64,000 bases of DNA from assembly GCA_934148995.1 (NCBI GenBank), contig CAKPDM010000006.1, forward strand, positions 1 through 64,000. Reading direction: 5' to 3'. The notes under the pieces were generated by a model that was not told the DNA's origin, did no database searches, and saw only the letters and a program-made list of their open reading frames with translations. Numbering within the stretch: position 1 is the first letter of the stretch; the number at the start of each line of letters is the position of its first letter. A program made the position numbers and the translations under genes. The DNA is from an uncultured Bacilli bacterium (GTDB lineage: Bacteria > Bacillota_I > Bacilli_A > RF39 > UBA660). Below are positions 27,366-36,953 of the stretch, one piece after another.

Positions 27366-27394
27366 TTGTAAAATGTTAAAGATTATGATATTAT
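27366..27394 (+). promoter_or_regulatory. Promoter of leader cassette 1
   Basis: TTGTAA (27366-27371), 17-bp spacer, TATTAT (27389-27394), ~54 bp before the leader ORF. Weaker than the matching promoters of cassettes 2 and 3. The 5' leader that follows has the TCAAGAATACTGATATT block conserved in all three. Confidence 0.45.
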
Positions 27395-27447
27395 TAAAAT
27401 GTCAAGAATACTGATATTTGATAAAAGATAAGAAGTAGGTGATTAGT

Positions 27448-27552
27448 ATGTATCATATGATTAAAGTTAACTATAAATTAACGTGGGGGGGGGTACTTAC
27501 TAATTTAAGAAAAAGACTTACTTTCTTTTATCGTGGAACAAAGATAGATTAA
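27448..27552 (+). CDS. 34-residue leader peptide with G9 tract, cassette 1
   Basis: ATG at 27448 with AGGTG 8 bp upstream; 34 codons to TAA at 27550-27552. The tract of nine G (27485-27493) encodes the W-G-G-V core. GGG is an unlikely Gly codon choice in this AT-rich genome, so the run itself appears to be selected. An inverted repeat GTTAA-N7-TTAAC lies just before it. Consensus with the copy at 56341: MY....VN.KLTWGGV.TNL, then a basic segment and LTFFY. Removing or adding one G gives a stop within five codons. The stop sits in the terminator's 5' arm. No similarity to known proteins recognised. Confidence 0.75.
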   Translation: MYHMIKVNYKLTWGGVLTNLRKRLTFFYRGTKID

Positions 27553-27582
27553 TATCACTAGATGATATGTCTATCTTTTTTT
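27540..27582 (+). terminator. Attenuator-like terminator, cassette 1
   Basis: Arms AAAGATAGA (27540-27548) and TCTATCTTT (27570-27578), extended inside by ATATCA / TGATAT, followed by T7. The leader stop codon 27550-27552 lies in the 5' side of the hairpin, so a ribosome finishing the leader would cover the arm. It stands between the leader and the surface-protein gene. Confidence 0.85.
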
Positions 27583-27615
27583 GTTAAATACTAAAATGAA
27601 AGGAAGAAATTATCT

Positions 27616-29493
27616 ATGAAAAAAGAAAAACTAAGAAATATATTAACTATTGGTACTACTTTTATCTTACTAATTGTAGTAATGGGTATTAGTTATGCGG
27701 CTTTTTCGTTTACAGGAGCAGGTCAAAAGTTAAATACTATTACGACTGGTGCAATCTCTATGGAGTATGTTGAAGGTGATAATAGTATCAGTTTAAACAA
27801 CGCTTTACCAACTACCAAAGCAACAGGAAAGAAAAGATTAAACGAAGGAGAATACTTTGATTTTACTGTTAAGTCATCTATAAGAGGTAATATGGATATT
27901 AACTATGAAATAGTGGCACAGGAAGAAGAAGGAAATACTTTTAGTAGTGACAATATTTATTACTATTTAACAAAAATTAATGATGATGGCTCAGAGACAG
28001 AAGTATTAGCACCAAGAAAATATTATGCTGAAAAAGAAGCAAATGTTTATACTGGAAGACCAGCTGGAGTATTTAGCATGTTTATAGGAAACTTAGCAGA
28101 ACAAGGAGAAACAGAAATAAAATATCGCTTAAGACTGTGGGTAGATGAAGCTTATAATCCCCAAAATGATAATGGTGGACTAACATATAAAGTAAAAGTA
28201 AATGTTTATGGAGCAGGAAGTAATAATATTGCATTATTAGAAGACCAGTATTGTTATAATAATGGTTTTAATACATTATCGGATTGTATGTTAGTAATGA
28301 ATGATCACGAGAAATCAGTAGAAGCAGCCAAGACAGCAATAAAAGCGAAAGGCACGCCAGACTTTTCTAAAATAGCACCAAATGATACAGAAGAAGATGG
28401 GCTATATATGGCAGAAGATGATGAGGGAGAAAGTTACTATTACAGAGGTGCAGTAAAAAATAATTATGTATCATTTGCAGGATTTTTATGGAGAATCATT
28501 CGTCGTAATGGAGATGGAAGTGTCAGAATGATCTATTCAGGTAAATCGTACTCAGATACAGGAAGTGCAGTAACAATAGGCAGTTCCGCTTTCAATAAAA
28601 AATATTGGGATCCAACATATGTTGGATATAAATATAATGAGAAATTCTCACTACATGAAAGTAATACACCCACATCATTCACTTTGTTTACCAATACGAA
28701 AAAGTACAACTTTGGAACAGGCTACACATTTGATGAAACAGCAAAAAAATTTACATTAACAGAAGATATACAACAATTAACGTGGAAAGATAATCATGGG
28801 AAAATTGTATCTGAAAATTTGTATAGTTGTTTAAATACTGATTGTAATGTAGTTTATAAAGTAACAGGATATTCAAATGATACAACAATGATAGTGCAAC
28901 CAATTTCATATAGTAGTGACAGTTATGCAGATACTCTAACAAACACAACAGATTCAACTATAAAAATAACTATAGACACGTGGTACAAGAATAATTTAAT
29001 TAGTTATGCCCACTACTTAGCAGATGAAACATTCTGTAATGATCGAAGTGTAACAGGAGGCTCAGGTTATTTAACGACACCAGCAACATACTATGGAGCA
29101 TATACTAGATTAGCATCAAATAGAAAGCCAAGCTTAAAATGTGTACAAGATAATGCTAAATTTAGTTTATCGAATGCAAGTGCAAAATTAGATTATCCAA
29201 TCTCACTTATTACAGCAGATGAAGTAGCAATGGCTGGAGGAGTTTATAATATAACAAACGCTAATTATTATCTATATAATGGAGGCCACTTTTGGACATT
29301 ATCACCCTGTGCTTTTTTAGCACATAATACAAATGCTAATAATTTAGAAGTGACCGTTAGTGGTTCCTTGTCTACTTGGCATGATGTTGGAGGACTTCTG
29401 GGAATAAGACCAGTAATAAATATAGAGGCAGATATCCAGATAACTAGAGGAGATGGAACAGTTTTAAATCCATTCGTTGTTTCAGCGAGTTAA
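27616..29493 (+). CDS. Secreted TasA-like / variable-tip surface protein, paralog 1
   Basis: 625 aa. N-terminal signal/anchor helix (~10-29) ending GISYAAF, followed by TTGAISMEY as in TasA/camelysin proteins. The beta-rich TasA-like region runs to ~205. The C-terminal half (~210-625) is shared with the genes at 51679 and 56512: LSDCMLVMN, RGAVKNNYVSFAGFLWRIIR, WDPTYVGYKYNEKFSLHE, then a tip between FWTLSP (~556) and GIRPVINIEADI that differs strongly among paralogs. The tail ends GDGTVLNPFVV. Probably a cell-surface or fibre protein that binds ligands through the tip (inference). Expression appears gated by the leader attenuator. Confidence 0.75.
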   Translation: MKKEKLRNILTIGTTFILLIVVMGISYAAFSFTGAGQKLNTITTGAISMEYVEGDNSISLNNALPTTKATGKKRLNEGEYFDFTVKSSIRGNMDINYEIVAQEEEGNTFSSDNIYYYLTKINDDGSETEVLAPRKYYAEKEANVYTGRPAGVFSMFIGNLAEQGETEIKYRLRLWVDEAYNPQNDNGGLTYKVKVNVYGAGSNNIALLEDQYCYNNGFNTLSDCMLVMNDHEKSVEAAKTAIKAKGTPDFSKIAPNDTEEDGLYMAEDDEGESYYYRGAVKNNYVSFAGFLWRIIRRNGDGSVRMIYSGKSYSDTGSAVTIGSSAFNKKYWDPTYVGYKYNEKFSLHESNTPTSFTLFTNTKKYNFGTGYTFDETAKKFTLTEDIQQLTWKDNHGKIVSENLYSCLNTDCNVVYKVTGYSNDTTMIVQPISYSSDSYADTLTNTTDSTIKITIDTWYKNNLISYAHYLADETFCNDRSVTGGSGYLTTPATYYGAYTRLASNRKPSLKCVQDNAKFSLSNASAKLDYPISLITADEVAMAGGVYNITNANYYLYNGGHFWTLSPCAFLAHNTNANNLEVTVSGSLSTWHDVGGLLGIRPVINIEADIQITRGDGTVLNPFVVSAS

Positions 29494-29650
29494 ATAAAAA
29501 GATACTTTTTATACTAGATAGTTTTTTCAAAAGCCTTATAGTAACGACTTTTTATAATAATAAAAGTAGGACCTGTACTTGATTTTTTTGCCAGATGTAA
29601 CATTCAGTACAACTACATAATAAAAACTGTATTTTATAGCACAGCAACTC

Positions 29651-29677
29651 ACTTCATATTGCTATGGAGTTTTTTTG
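29651..29677 (+). terminator. Terminator downstream of surface paralog 1
   Basis: ACTTCAT-ATTGCT-ATGGAGT (one G-U) followed by TTTTTTT. The stretch 29678-29858 beyond it holds nothing recognisable. Confidence 0.65.
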
Positions 29678-29859
29678 AGAGTTAAAGTTTTAAAAACCTC
29701 AGACGTCGTATAAAATGAATCTAAAATTAATTTTAACGTTACTATAAGTCTTAGTATTTTAGAAAAACTTATTCATAACAGTAAGAAACAAAACACTAGC
29801 ACAAGAAAAAAGTACATAAATTGAAAAAATTTAAGAAGCAATAAAGTACATTTATGGTT

Positions 29860-29904
29860 GAATTTGTTAAATTCAGGTGCTTATTTAGCCGAATTTGTTA
29901 AATT
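29860..29904. repeat. Tandem GAATTTGTTAAATT motif before recA
   Basis: GAATTTGTTAAATTC at 29860-29874, itself nearly palindromic, recurs as GAATTTGTTAAATT at 29891-29904, 31 bp later. Meaning unknown. Confidence 0.5.
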
Positions 29905-29939
29905 GCCGAAAAAAGTAGGCGGAAAGTGGCAAATTATGA

Positions 29940-29992
29940 CAAACTGATGTTCGAAAAAATGTCTTGACTTTTCAAAATTCTATTTATAAAAT
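29940..29992 (+). promoter_or_regulatory. recA promoter with LexA (DinR) box
   Basis: CAAACTGATGTTCG (29940-29953) matches the Gram-positive SOS box CGAAC-N4-GTTCG at all but one base. It is followed by TTGACT (29964-29969), a 17-bp spacer and TAAAAT (29987-29992). recA is therefore predicted to be SOS-regulated. Confidence 0.75.
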
Positions 29993-30023
29993 GGGTATAT
30001 AGACATTTGCACAGGGAGGATTT

Positions 30024-31049
30024 ATGAGTAAAGCGATTAAAAAAGATAACAAAGATTTAAACCAGATATTAGCAGATATTGAACGACAATTTGGTAAGGG
30101 AGCAGTAATGTGTTTAGGAGAAGACACTCATATGAAGATAGATGTTGTTTCAAGTGGATGTTTATCCTTAGATATTGCTCTAGGAGTTGGTGGTTATCCG
30201 AAAGGAAGAATAATTGAAATATATGGACCAGAGTCTAGTGGAAAAACTACTTTTGCGCTACAAGCAATTGCCGAAGTACAGAAATTAGGAGGAAGAGCAG
30301 CTTTTATTGATGCCGAACATGCTCTTGATCCTGATTATGCCAGAAGACTTGGTGTTAAAACTAATGAACTTTTATTATCACAACCAGATACTGGTGAACA
30401 AGCTTTAGAAATTTGTGAAGCTTTAGTTAGAAGTGAAGCAATTAGTATTATTGTAATTGATTCGGTAGCAGCCCTTGTTCCACAAGCAGAAATAGATGGA
30501 GAGATGGGGGATTCACATGTTGGTCTTCAAGCAAGATTGATGAGTCAAGCTTTGAGAAAATTATCTGGTACTATTAATAAAACCAATACGATTGCTATCT
30601 TTATTAACCAGTTAAGAGAAAAAGTAGGAGTTATGTTTGGAAACCCAGAAACGACACCAGGTGGAAGAGCTTTAAAGTTTTATTCTAGTATAAGACTTGA
30701 TATTCGTCGTAATGAACAGATAAAAATTGGTGATAAAATTGTTGGAAACAAAACAACTATTAAAGTCGTAAAAAATAAAGTAGCCCCACCATTTAAGAGT
30801 GCTACTGTTGAGATAATGTATGGTGAAGGTGTTTCTAAAGAAGGAGAATTAATTGATCTAGGTGTCGAAGCTGGTATTATTGATAAAGCTGGTGCTTGGT
30901 TTTCTTATCAAGGAGAAAAGTTAGGTCAAGGTAAAGAAAATGTCAAACTATTACTTAGAGATAATCCAGAACTTAGAGATGAAATTGAGAAAAAGGTAAG
31001 AGACTTCTATGGAATAACACTTAATAATGACGAAAATAAAGAAAAATAA
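30024..31049 (+). CDS. recA: Recombinase RecA
   Basis: 341 aa, full length. Walker [10 protein letters not shown] at ~66-74, [31 protein letters not shown], loop L1/L2 region with QALRKLSG and [20 protein letters not shown]. It promotes strand exchange and LexA self-cleavage. RBS GGGAGG. A LexA box lies upstream and RNase Y follows after a terminator, as in other Firmicutes. Confidence 0.98.
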   Translation: MSKAIKKDNKDLNQILADIERQFGKGAVMCLGEDTHMKIDVVSSGCLSLDIALGVGGYPKGRIIEIYGPESSGKTTFALQAIAEVQKLGGRAAFIDAEHALDPDYARRLGVKTNELLLSQPDTGEQALEICEALVRSEAISIIVIDSVAALVPQAEIDGEMGDSHVGLQARLMSQALRKLSGTINKTNTIAIFINQLREKVGVMFGNPETTPGGRALKFYSSIRLDIRRNEQIKIGDKIVGNKTTIKVVKNKVAPPFKSATVEIMYGEGVSKEGELIDLGVEAGIIDKAGAWFSYQGEKLGQGKENVKLLLRDNPELRDEIEKKVRDFYGITLNNDENKEK

Positions 31050-31052
31050 ATA

Positions 31053-31106
31053 GTTAAAAACTCTATTTCCTAAATATATAGTTAAGAGAAAATAGAGTTT
31101 TTTAAC
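31053..31106 (+). terminator. recA terminator
   Basis: GTTAAAAACTCTATTT pairs with AAATAGAGTTTTTTAAC a few bases after the recA stop. Confidence 0.85.
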
Positions 31107-31188
31107 CTGTTCTTTTCCCTTGACATTTATCTTTATTGCAACGTACAATAGAATTAGATTATAAGAATTAATCTTAGTGGAGGCAGAA

Positions 31189-32742
31189 ATGAATCATATA
31201 ATAATCTCCACTTTACTATTGTTAGTTGGAATAATAGTTGGTTTTGGGTTAACCCTATTAATTAATACATTACGAGAGAATAATGCAAGTAAAAAAATAA
31301 GTTTAATGATGGAAGAAGCTTCAAAAAAAGCCGATCAATTAAAACGTGATTCGCTAATGGAAGCCAAAGAAAAGAACTTTCAGTTAAAACAAGAACTTGA
31401 TAAAGAAATAAAGGAGAAAAAACAAGAACTAAAAGAAAGTGAATTACGTCTTGAAAAACGTGAAGGTAGTTTAGATAAACGAGATGAGATTTGTCAGAAA
31501 AGAGAAACTACTATTGATGAGCGTGAAGAGAAGCTAACCCAAAGACAAAAAGAAATTCAACAAGAACAAGTTGAAGTGGAAAATTTAAAAAAAGAACAAT
31601 TAGAATTGTTAGAAAAAATATCTGGTTTTAGTAAAGAAAAAGCTAGAGAAGTAGTTATGCAAAAAGTAAAAGATGCTATGGCAAAAGAAGTAACTCTTTA
31701 CATAAATGAACAAGAAGTGGAAGCTAAGTTAACAGCTGAGAAGAAAGCAAAAGAGTTAATTGTTACTGCTATGCAAAGATATGCTGCTGATATCGCAAGT
31801 GATCAAACGGTAACAGTTGTAACTTTGCCAAGTGAAGATATGAAGGGAAGGCTAATTGGTCGAGAAGGTAGAAATATCAGAACGATTGAAGCAGTAACAG
31901 GAGTAGATTTAATAATAGATGATACGCCAGAAGCGGTTGTTTTATCTAGTTTTGATCCTCTAAGAAGAGAAATAGCTAGAGTTATGCTTGAGACTTTAAT
32001 CAAAGATGGAAGAGTTCATCCGACTAGAATTGAAGAGGTTTATGATAAAGTTGCTAAAGATATGAAAGAACAAATAATGGATTATGGTAATAGTACTTTA
32101 TTTGAACTTGGTATTACCAAGATGAATCCTGAGTTGATTGAATTAGTTGGAAAGCTTCATTTTCGAACTAGTTATGGTCAAAATGCTTTGAGTCATTCTA
32201 TTGAAGTAGCCGAACTTTCTGGTTTAATGGCCGCTGAAATAGGAGAAGATGTTAATCTTGCTAAAAGAGCTGGTTTATTACATGACATTGGAAAAGCTGT
32301 TGATCATGAGATTGAAGGTAGTCACGTAACAATTGGTGTTGACCTTGCTAAAAAGTATGGTGAAGGAAAAGAAGTTATTAATGCGATTGCTTCGCATCAT
32401 GGTGATGAAGAAGCAACTAGTGTTATTTCTAATCTAGTAGCTATTGCTGATGCTTTATCAGCATCACGCCCTGGAGCTAGAAATGATTCTTTAGAAAACT
32501 ATATTAGACGATTAACGGAACTTGAAGCTGTTGCTCATGATATAGAAGGTGTTTCTAAAGCGTTTGCAATGCAAGCTGGTCGTGAGTTAAGAGTTATCGT
32601 TGAACCAGATCAAGTTGATGATTTAGAAGCCCATCGTATTGCAAGAGAAATTAAAGAAAAAATCGAGGCAACTCTTAAGTATCCAGGTACTATCAAAATA
32701 GCAGTTGTTCGTGAAACGAGAGCTTTAGAAGAAGCAAAATAA
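31189..32742 (+). CDS. rny: Ribonuclease Y
   Basis: 517 aa from ATG at 31189, chosen for GGAGG 5 bp upstream. An N-terminal membrane helix (~4-25) is followed by a long charged coiled coil (~30-190), a KH domain ([20 protein letters not shown]), and an HD domain with [12 protein letters not shown] and ASHHGDEE. It is a membrane-bound endoribonuclease that initiates mRNA decay. It sits close to RNase J on the opposite strand, the other main decay enzyme. Confidence 0.97.
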   Translation: MNHIIISTLLLLVGIIVGFGLTLLINTLRENNASKKISLMMEEASKKADQLKRDSLMEAKEKNFQLKQELDKEIKEKKQELKESELRLEKREGSLDKRDEICQKRETTIDEREEKLTQRQKEIQQEQVEVENLKKEQLELLEKISGFSKEKAREVVMQKVKDAMAKEVTLYINEQEVEAKLTAEKKAKELIVTAMQRYAADIASDQTVTVVTLPSEDMKGRLIGREGRNIRTIEAVTGVDLIIDDTPEAVVLSSFDPLRREIARVMLETLIKDGRVHPTRIEEVYDKVAKDMKEQIMDYGNSTLFELGITKMNPELIELVGKLHFRTSYGQNALSHSIEVAELSGLMAAEIGEDVNLAKRAGLLHDIGKAVDHEIEGSHVTIGVDLAKKYGEGKEVINAIASHHGDEEATSVISNLVAIADALSASRPGARNDSLENYIRRLTELEAVAHDIEGVSKAFAMQAGRELRVIVEPDQVDDLEAHRIAREIKEKIEATLKYPGTIKIAVVRETRALEEAK

Positions 32743-32751
32743 TATGAGATG

Positions 32752-32777
32752 GAGATAGATTTATTTCTATCTTTTTA
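32752..32777 (+). terminator. rny terminator
   Basis: AGATAGA / TCTATCT stem with loop TTTATT and a T run shortly after the rny stop. Confidence 0.75.
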
Positions 32778-32832
32778 TTTGAATAATGAAAGTGTTTATG
32801 GTATTCTATATGCTGAAATGGGGGAAGTAAGT

Positions 32833-33735
32833 ATGAAACAGATAAGTATTACTAAAATATCAGAAGAAAAAAATAAAAAATTTATAGAAATAAGATATAG
32901 TGGTATATCTAAAGATAATGCTCTTTCTTTGGAGAATGCTGAAAATTTAATTGAAGGTTTTTTAGATAGTAATCGTTATAATGACATGGTAGAAATAATT
33001 ACTAATATTAGAACGATATTGAGAAATTGTGATGAAAAGTCATTAACTATTCTTTATCAGACTGAAAATTCATCAGAACTTATTGAATATGGTGATTCCA
33101 GCTTATTAATGTATGAAAAAGAAACTAAGGATCGTGTTAAATTTAAGTATGAAAAAGATACAGGTATAAACGTAGATCTTAATGATAGTGAATATGACTA
33201 TGCTACTGCTGAAAAACTTAATAATGAGATAGTTAAAACTTTTCAGTATATTTCTAGTTTGAAAAATGTTAAAAATTTAACATTAGATGAAGATGATAAG
33301 AGACTAATAAAAATATATAATTTATTCTATGGAGAAAATATTGATTTTGCTAGCAGCGATGTTGAAATGAAGATTCAAGCAATGTTATCTATTCTTGCTG
33401 GTTTTGGTATTCCTTTAGCAGATGATTATGCATTTAACTCCTCTTTAAGCTTAGAACAGAAAATAAAAAGATTATATCCTTTTGGAAAAGTCATAGATAG
33501 TATTGATGATATTAAATTAGATGAAAGTTTTCAAAATAAGATTGAGATTATTGGTAAATATATAAATAATTCTATAGAAGACGAACCAAATAAGGATGAG
33601 GCATTGATTAATATTAGTAAAACAATTTATGCTAATAGATATGGTGCCAACTTAGAAAAATCAGCTGAGTCAACTACCAAACTAGTAAAAATTATTAAGA
33701 ATAAAATAACACAACAAAAAAAGTTAAGGAATTAA
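32833..33735 (+). CDS. Unknown protein
   Basis: 300 aa from ATG at 32833 (GGGGGAAG upstream); the longer frame begins inside the rny terminator and is rejected. Soluble and acidic, probably mixed alpha/beta, with segments such as NAENLIEGFLDSNRYNDMVE and IKIYNLFYGENIDFASSD. No family recognised. Its stop overlaps the RNase J stop by 4 bp on the other strand. Confidence 0.6.
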   Translation: MKQISITKISEEKNKKFIEIRYSGISKDNALSLENAENLIEGFLDSNRYNDMVEIITNIRTILRNCDEKSLTILYQTENSSELIEYGDSSLLMYEKETKDRVKFKYEKDTGINVDLNDSEYDYATAEKLNNEIVKTFQYISSLKNVKNLTLDEDDKRLIKIYNLFYGENIDFASSDVEMKIQAMLSILAGFGIPLADDYAFNSSLSLEQKIKRLYPFGKVIDSIDDIKLDESFQNKIEIIGKYINNSIEDEPNKDEALINISKTIYANRYGANLEKSAESTTKLVKIIKNKITQQKKLRN

Positions 33736-35417
33736 ATTTTTTCCTTGACTTCTTTTTTTACATCTAAAATTATTGGTAGTAGAAGTGGTCTCCTTCCAGT
33801 AAGTTCAAATATATAACTAGATAAATCTTGACTGATTGTAACTTTTAAATCACTAAATGTTACATGTTGGTCATTTAACTTTTTAGTAATAAGATTACCA
33901 GCCATATTTTCAATCTTTCTTAATAACTCTTCATTTTCGTTAACTAAGACAAATCCTCTAGTTGTAATATTAGGCTTGATAAGTAATCTTTTAGCACTAA
34001 AATCTATATTAGCAATTACTACTAGAATACCATCATTAGCCATAATTTTACGATCATGAATAACTGCACTTCCTACTTCTCCGACACGTGAACCATCAAC
34101 ATAAATAGGAGAGTTAGGGTAACTTTCACCTCTTGTTATTTTGTGATTTTTTAATACTAAACTATCACCATTTTTTAAAATGAAAGTATTTTCTTTAGGA
34201 ATACCACAGTCCATTCCAAGTTCAGCATGTTTCTTAAGCATTCGATAATCACCATGGAATGGCATTAAATACTTAGGATTTAATAATCTAATCATAAGTT
34301 TTAATTCTTCTTGATTAGCATGTCCTGAAGTATGTAAATTGTTAATAGTCATATTAGTAAAGACTTTAACACCTTTTAGATATAACTTATTAATAGTTTT
34401 AGAAATACTTATCGCATTTCCAGGAATTGCACTACTTGAAAATATTACAATATCATCTGGTCTTAACTTGATTTGTTTATGTGTTCCATCTGCAATTCTT
34501 GATAAAGCAGCAAGTGGTTCCCCTTGGGATCCTGTACAAAGAATGGTTACTTCTCCTGGTTTTAAATTATTAGCTTCATCTGCACGAATTAGTAATTCTT
34601 TGTGATCAATATATCCACCTTTAATCGAAATATCAATATTATTTTCCATTGATCTTCCGAAGACACAGATTTTTCTATTGTGTTTGTAACAAGATTCAAA
34701 TATATGCTTTAATCTGTATATATTGGAAGCAAAAGTAGCAATAATAATTCTATTGTACTTATACTTATCAAATATATCAGTTAGAGTATCATCAACTCTT
34801 GATTCACTAATACTCATTCCTTCATTTAAAGCATTAGTTGAATCACTAATTAATAAATCTACTCCTTGATGACCCATTACAGCCATCTTATATAAATCTG
34901 CCATTGGTCCGATAGGTGTAAGATCAAACTTAAAGTCTCCAGTTGTTACAATAGTTCCATTTGGAGTTTTAACAATAATACCATGTGAATCTGGTATTGA
35001 GTGTGTTGTTCTAATAAAACCTATTTCAAAATATTTAAATTTAACTGTTGTTTGATCATTATAAACATAAAGATTGTCATAACGAATATTTCTATCCGCT
35101 AACTTCATTTCAATTAACTCTTTAGCTTGATTTGGCGCATAAATAGCTGGTACATTCACCATCTGTAATAAAAAAGGTATAGCACCAATGTGGTCTTCAT
35201 GACCGTGAGTTATAAATAAAGCTTTAATTTTATCTTCGTTTTGTTTCAAAAAAGAATAGTCTGGTAAGACATAATCAATTCCTAGTAAGTCTCCTGCAAA
35301 GGAAACTCCCGCATCTAAAATAATAATTTCATCTTTATGCATAACGCAGTACATATTGCGTCCTACTTCACCTAAGCCACCAAGAACAATAACTTTTGTT
35401 TCATCTGACTTATTCAT
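33732..35417 (-). CDS. rnj: Ribonuclease J
   Basis: 561 aa, the RNase J norm. The metallo-beta-lactamase core carries FITHGHEDHIGAIPFLLQ (~70-87), TTHSIPDSHGI, VTTGDFKFD, and STNALNEGMS. The beta-CASP part includes TFASNIYRLKHIF and CTGSQGEPLAALSR. The C-terminal part includes TSGHANQEELK and MPFHGDYRML. It is a 5'-3' exo/endoribonuclease. RBS AAAGGAG. Whether it is the J1 or J2 type cannot be decided here. Confidence 0.95.
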   Translation of the reverse strand: MNKSDETKVIVLGGLGEVGRNMYCVMHKDEIIILDAGVSFAGDLLGIDYVLPDYSFLKQNEDKIKALFITHGHEDHIGAIPFLLQMVNVPAIYAPNQAKELIEMKLADRNIRYDNLYVYNDQTTVKFKYFEIGFIRTTHSIPDSHGIIVKTPNGTIVTTGDFKFDLTPIGPMADLYKMAVMGHQGVDLLISDSTNALNEGMSISESRVDDTLTDIFDKYKYNRIIIATFASNIYRLKHIFESCYKHNRKICVFGRSMENNIDISIKGGYIDHKELLIRADEANNLKPGEVTILCTGSQGEPLAALSRIADGTHKQIKLRPDDIVIFSSSAIPGNAISISKTINKLYLKGVKVFTNMTINNLHTSGHANQEELKLMIRLLNPKYLMPFHGDYRMLKKHAELGMDCGIPKENTFILKNGDSLVLKNHKITRGESYPNSPIYVDGSRVGEVGSAVIHDRKIMANDGILVVIANIDFSAKRLLIKPNITTRGFVLVNENEELLRKIENMAGNLITKKLNDQHVTFSDLKVTISQDLSSYIFELTGRRPLLLPIILDVKKEVKEKI

Positions 35418-35635
35418 TTTTTCTCCTTTCTTGAAGTTAATAATAAGAAAGAACTAACCGACATAAATTATACTATATAAAAAAAGATTTGTCTAGCGAC
35501 TCCTTTAAAAGTCTAAGTAAATAAAATAGAAAATTAAGAGAATATCACTTGCTAAGGTGATGTTTTTCTTTTCTAATTAAGATAAAATGGTATAATAAAA
35601 AATAAAATATGATTTGGATTTAGAAGTGATTTAAG

Positions 35636-36865
35636 GTGAAATATAAAGATAAAATAATAATTACACTAATAATAACTGTACTGATATTATTTTTAAAGTT
35701 GATAAATGTGTTTCAAATTGAAAATGGTTTAGGTTATCCTTTTACTATTATTTTGATGATAATTTGTTTTAGTTTTATTACTATATCTATTCAAAAAAAT
35801 ATAGATAGAAATTATAAAATAAATAAATTATATTACCAAAACTTAAATGTTCTAAAATATATATCTTCCATTTTAATTATAGTATTACATTTACGTCCAT
35901 TTCTAAATTTTTCAAATGAATTAGATTTAGCATTCAACAATATAGTTACAAGGATATGTGTTCCCATATTTTTTATGATAACTGGTTATTTTGTTGCAAA
36001 GAAGGAAAAGAAAAATAAAAATTACATAAAAGATTATATAAAGAAAACAATACCTTTATATTTTGTTTGGAGTTTACTATATATACCAGTAGCAGTAGGT
36101 ACAATAATTCAGTATTTACCAATCATAAATGAGTATGTATCAAAAATTAATATTGCTTTACCTTTATTAATTATTCTATCAGTAATATTGTTACCTATTA
36201 TAGTTCTAGTTGCTTTATGTTATACAGGAATTTATTATCATTTATGGTATTTTCCTGCAATAATATTTTCTTTGCTGGTTTTAAAAAAATGGAAGAAAAG
36301 ATTTAATATAAAGTATTTATTAATGATTTCTTTTATACTATTATTATTCGGAGCGACTGAAACTTATTATGGTACGTTACCGTTATCAGTAAAAAGAATA
36401 GTATCTTATTATTATAATATTTTCTTTACTACTAGAAACTTTCTATTCTTTGGATTATTTTATGTAGTATTAGGTTATTACTTAGGTACAAAGAAGAAGG
36501 CATACTCAAAATATTGTTTTCTTAAATTAATCGTTTCGTTTTTCTTATTAACTTTTGAAGCAATATTATTACATGATACCACTAGACTTAACAGTAATAT
36601 TTTATTATCTTGCATACCATTAACTTACTACTTATTTATTTCATCTATTTATATTACTAATAACATGAAATCAAATTTTCAATTTGGTGTTTATTCTAAA
36701 TATTATTATTTAATACATCCAATGGTGATTTTTTTAATATCTTTAGTATTTAAAAATATAAATTATTATCCATATCTAAATATTTTGATAGTGCTATTGA
36801 TTACACATATTGCTTCAACTTTAATAATTAAATTAAAAAAGAAAAATCAAAAGTTAAATATTTAA
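35636..36865 (+). CDS. Membrane acyltransferase (acyltransferase 3 family)
   Basis: 409 aa, GTG start with AAGGTG-type context. About ten hydrophobic helices. Family features include an early conserved His in ISSILIIVLHLRPF and RICVPIFFMITGYFVAKKEK. These enzymes O-acetylate (or acylate) surface polysaccharides. The product seen here has the usual length. Substrate unknown. No cotranscribed glycan genes; an ABC exporter follows on the same strand. Confidence 0.82.
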   Translation: MKYKDKIIITLIITVLILFLKLINVFQIENGLGYPFTIILMIICFSFITISIQKNIDRNYKINKLYYQNLNVLKYISSILIIVLHLRPFLNFSNELDLAFNNIVTRICVPIFFMITGYFVAKKEKKNKNYIKDYIKKTIPLYFVWSLLYIPVAVGTIIQYLPIINEYVSKINIALPLLIILSVILLPIIVLVALCYTGIYYHLWYFPAIIFSLLVLKKWKKRFNIKYLLMISFILLLFGATETYYGTLPLSVKRIVSYYYNIFFTTRNFLFFGLFYVVLGYYLGTKKKAYSKYCFLKLIVSFFLLTFEAILLHDTTRLNSNILLSCIPLTYYLFISSIYITNNMKSNFQFGVYSKYYYLIHPMVIFLISLVFKNINYYPYLNILIVLLITHIASTLIIKLKKKNQKLNI

Positions 36866-36953
36866 TAGTTACTCTTTTCTTGTGTACTTATGGACAATCA
36901 CTTATAAATGTGCTATTCTAAAAGTAATAATAGGTGAGTATTGGAGTAGTTAT

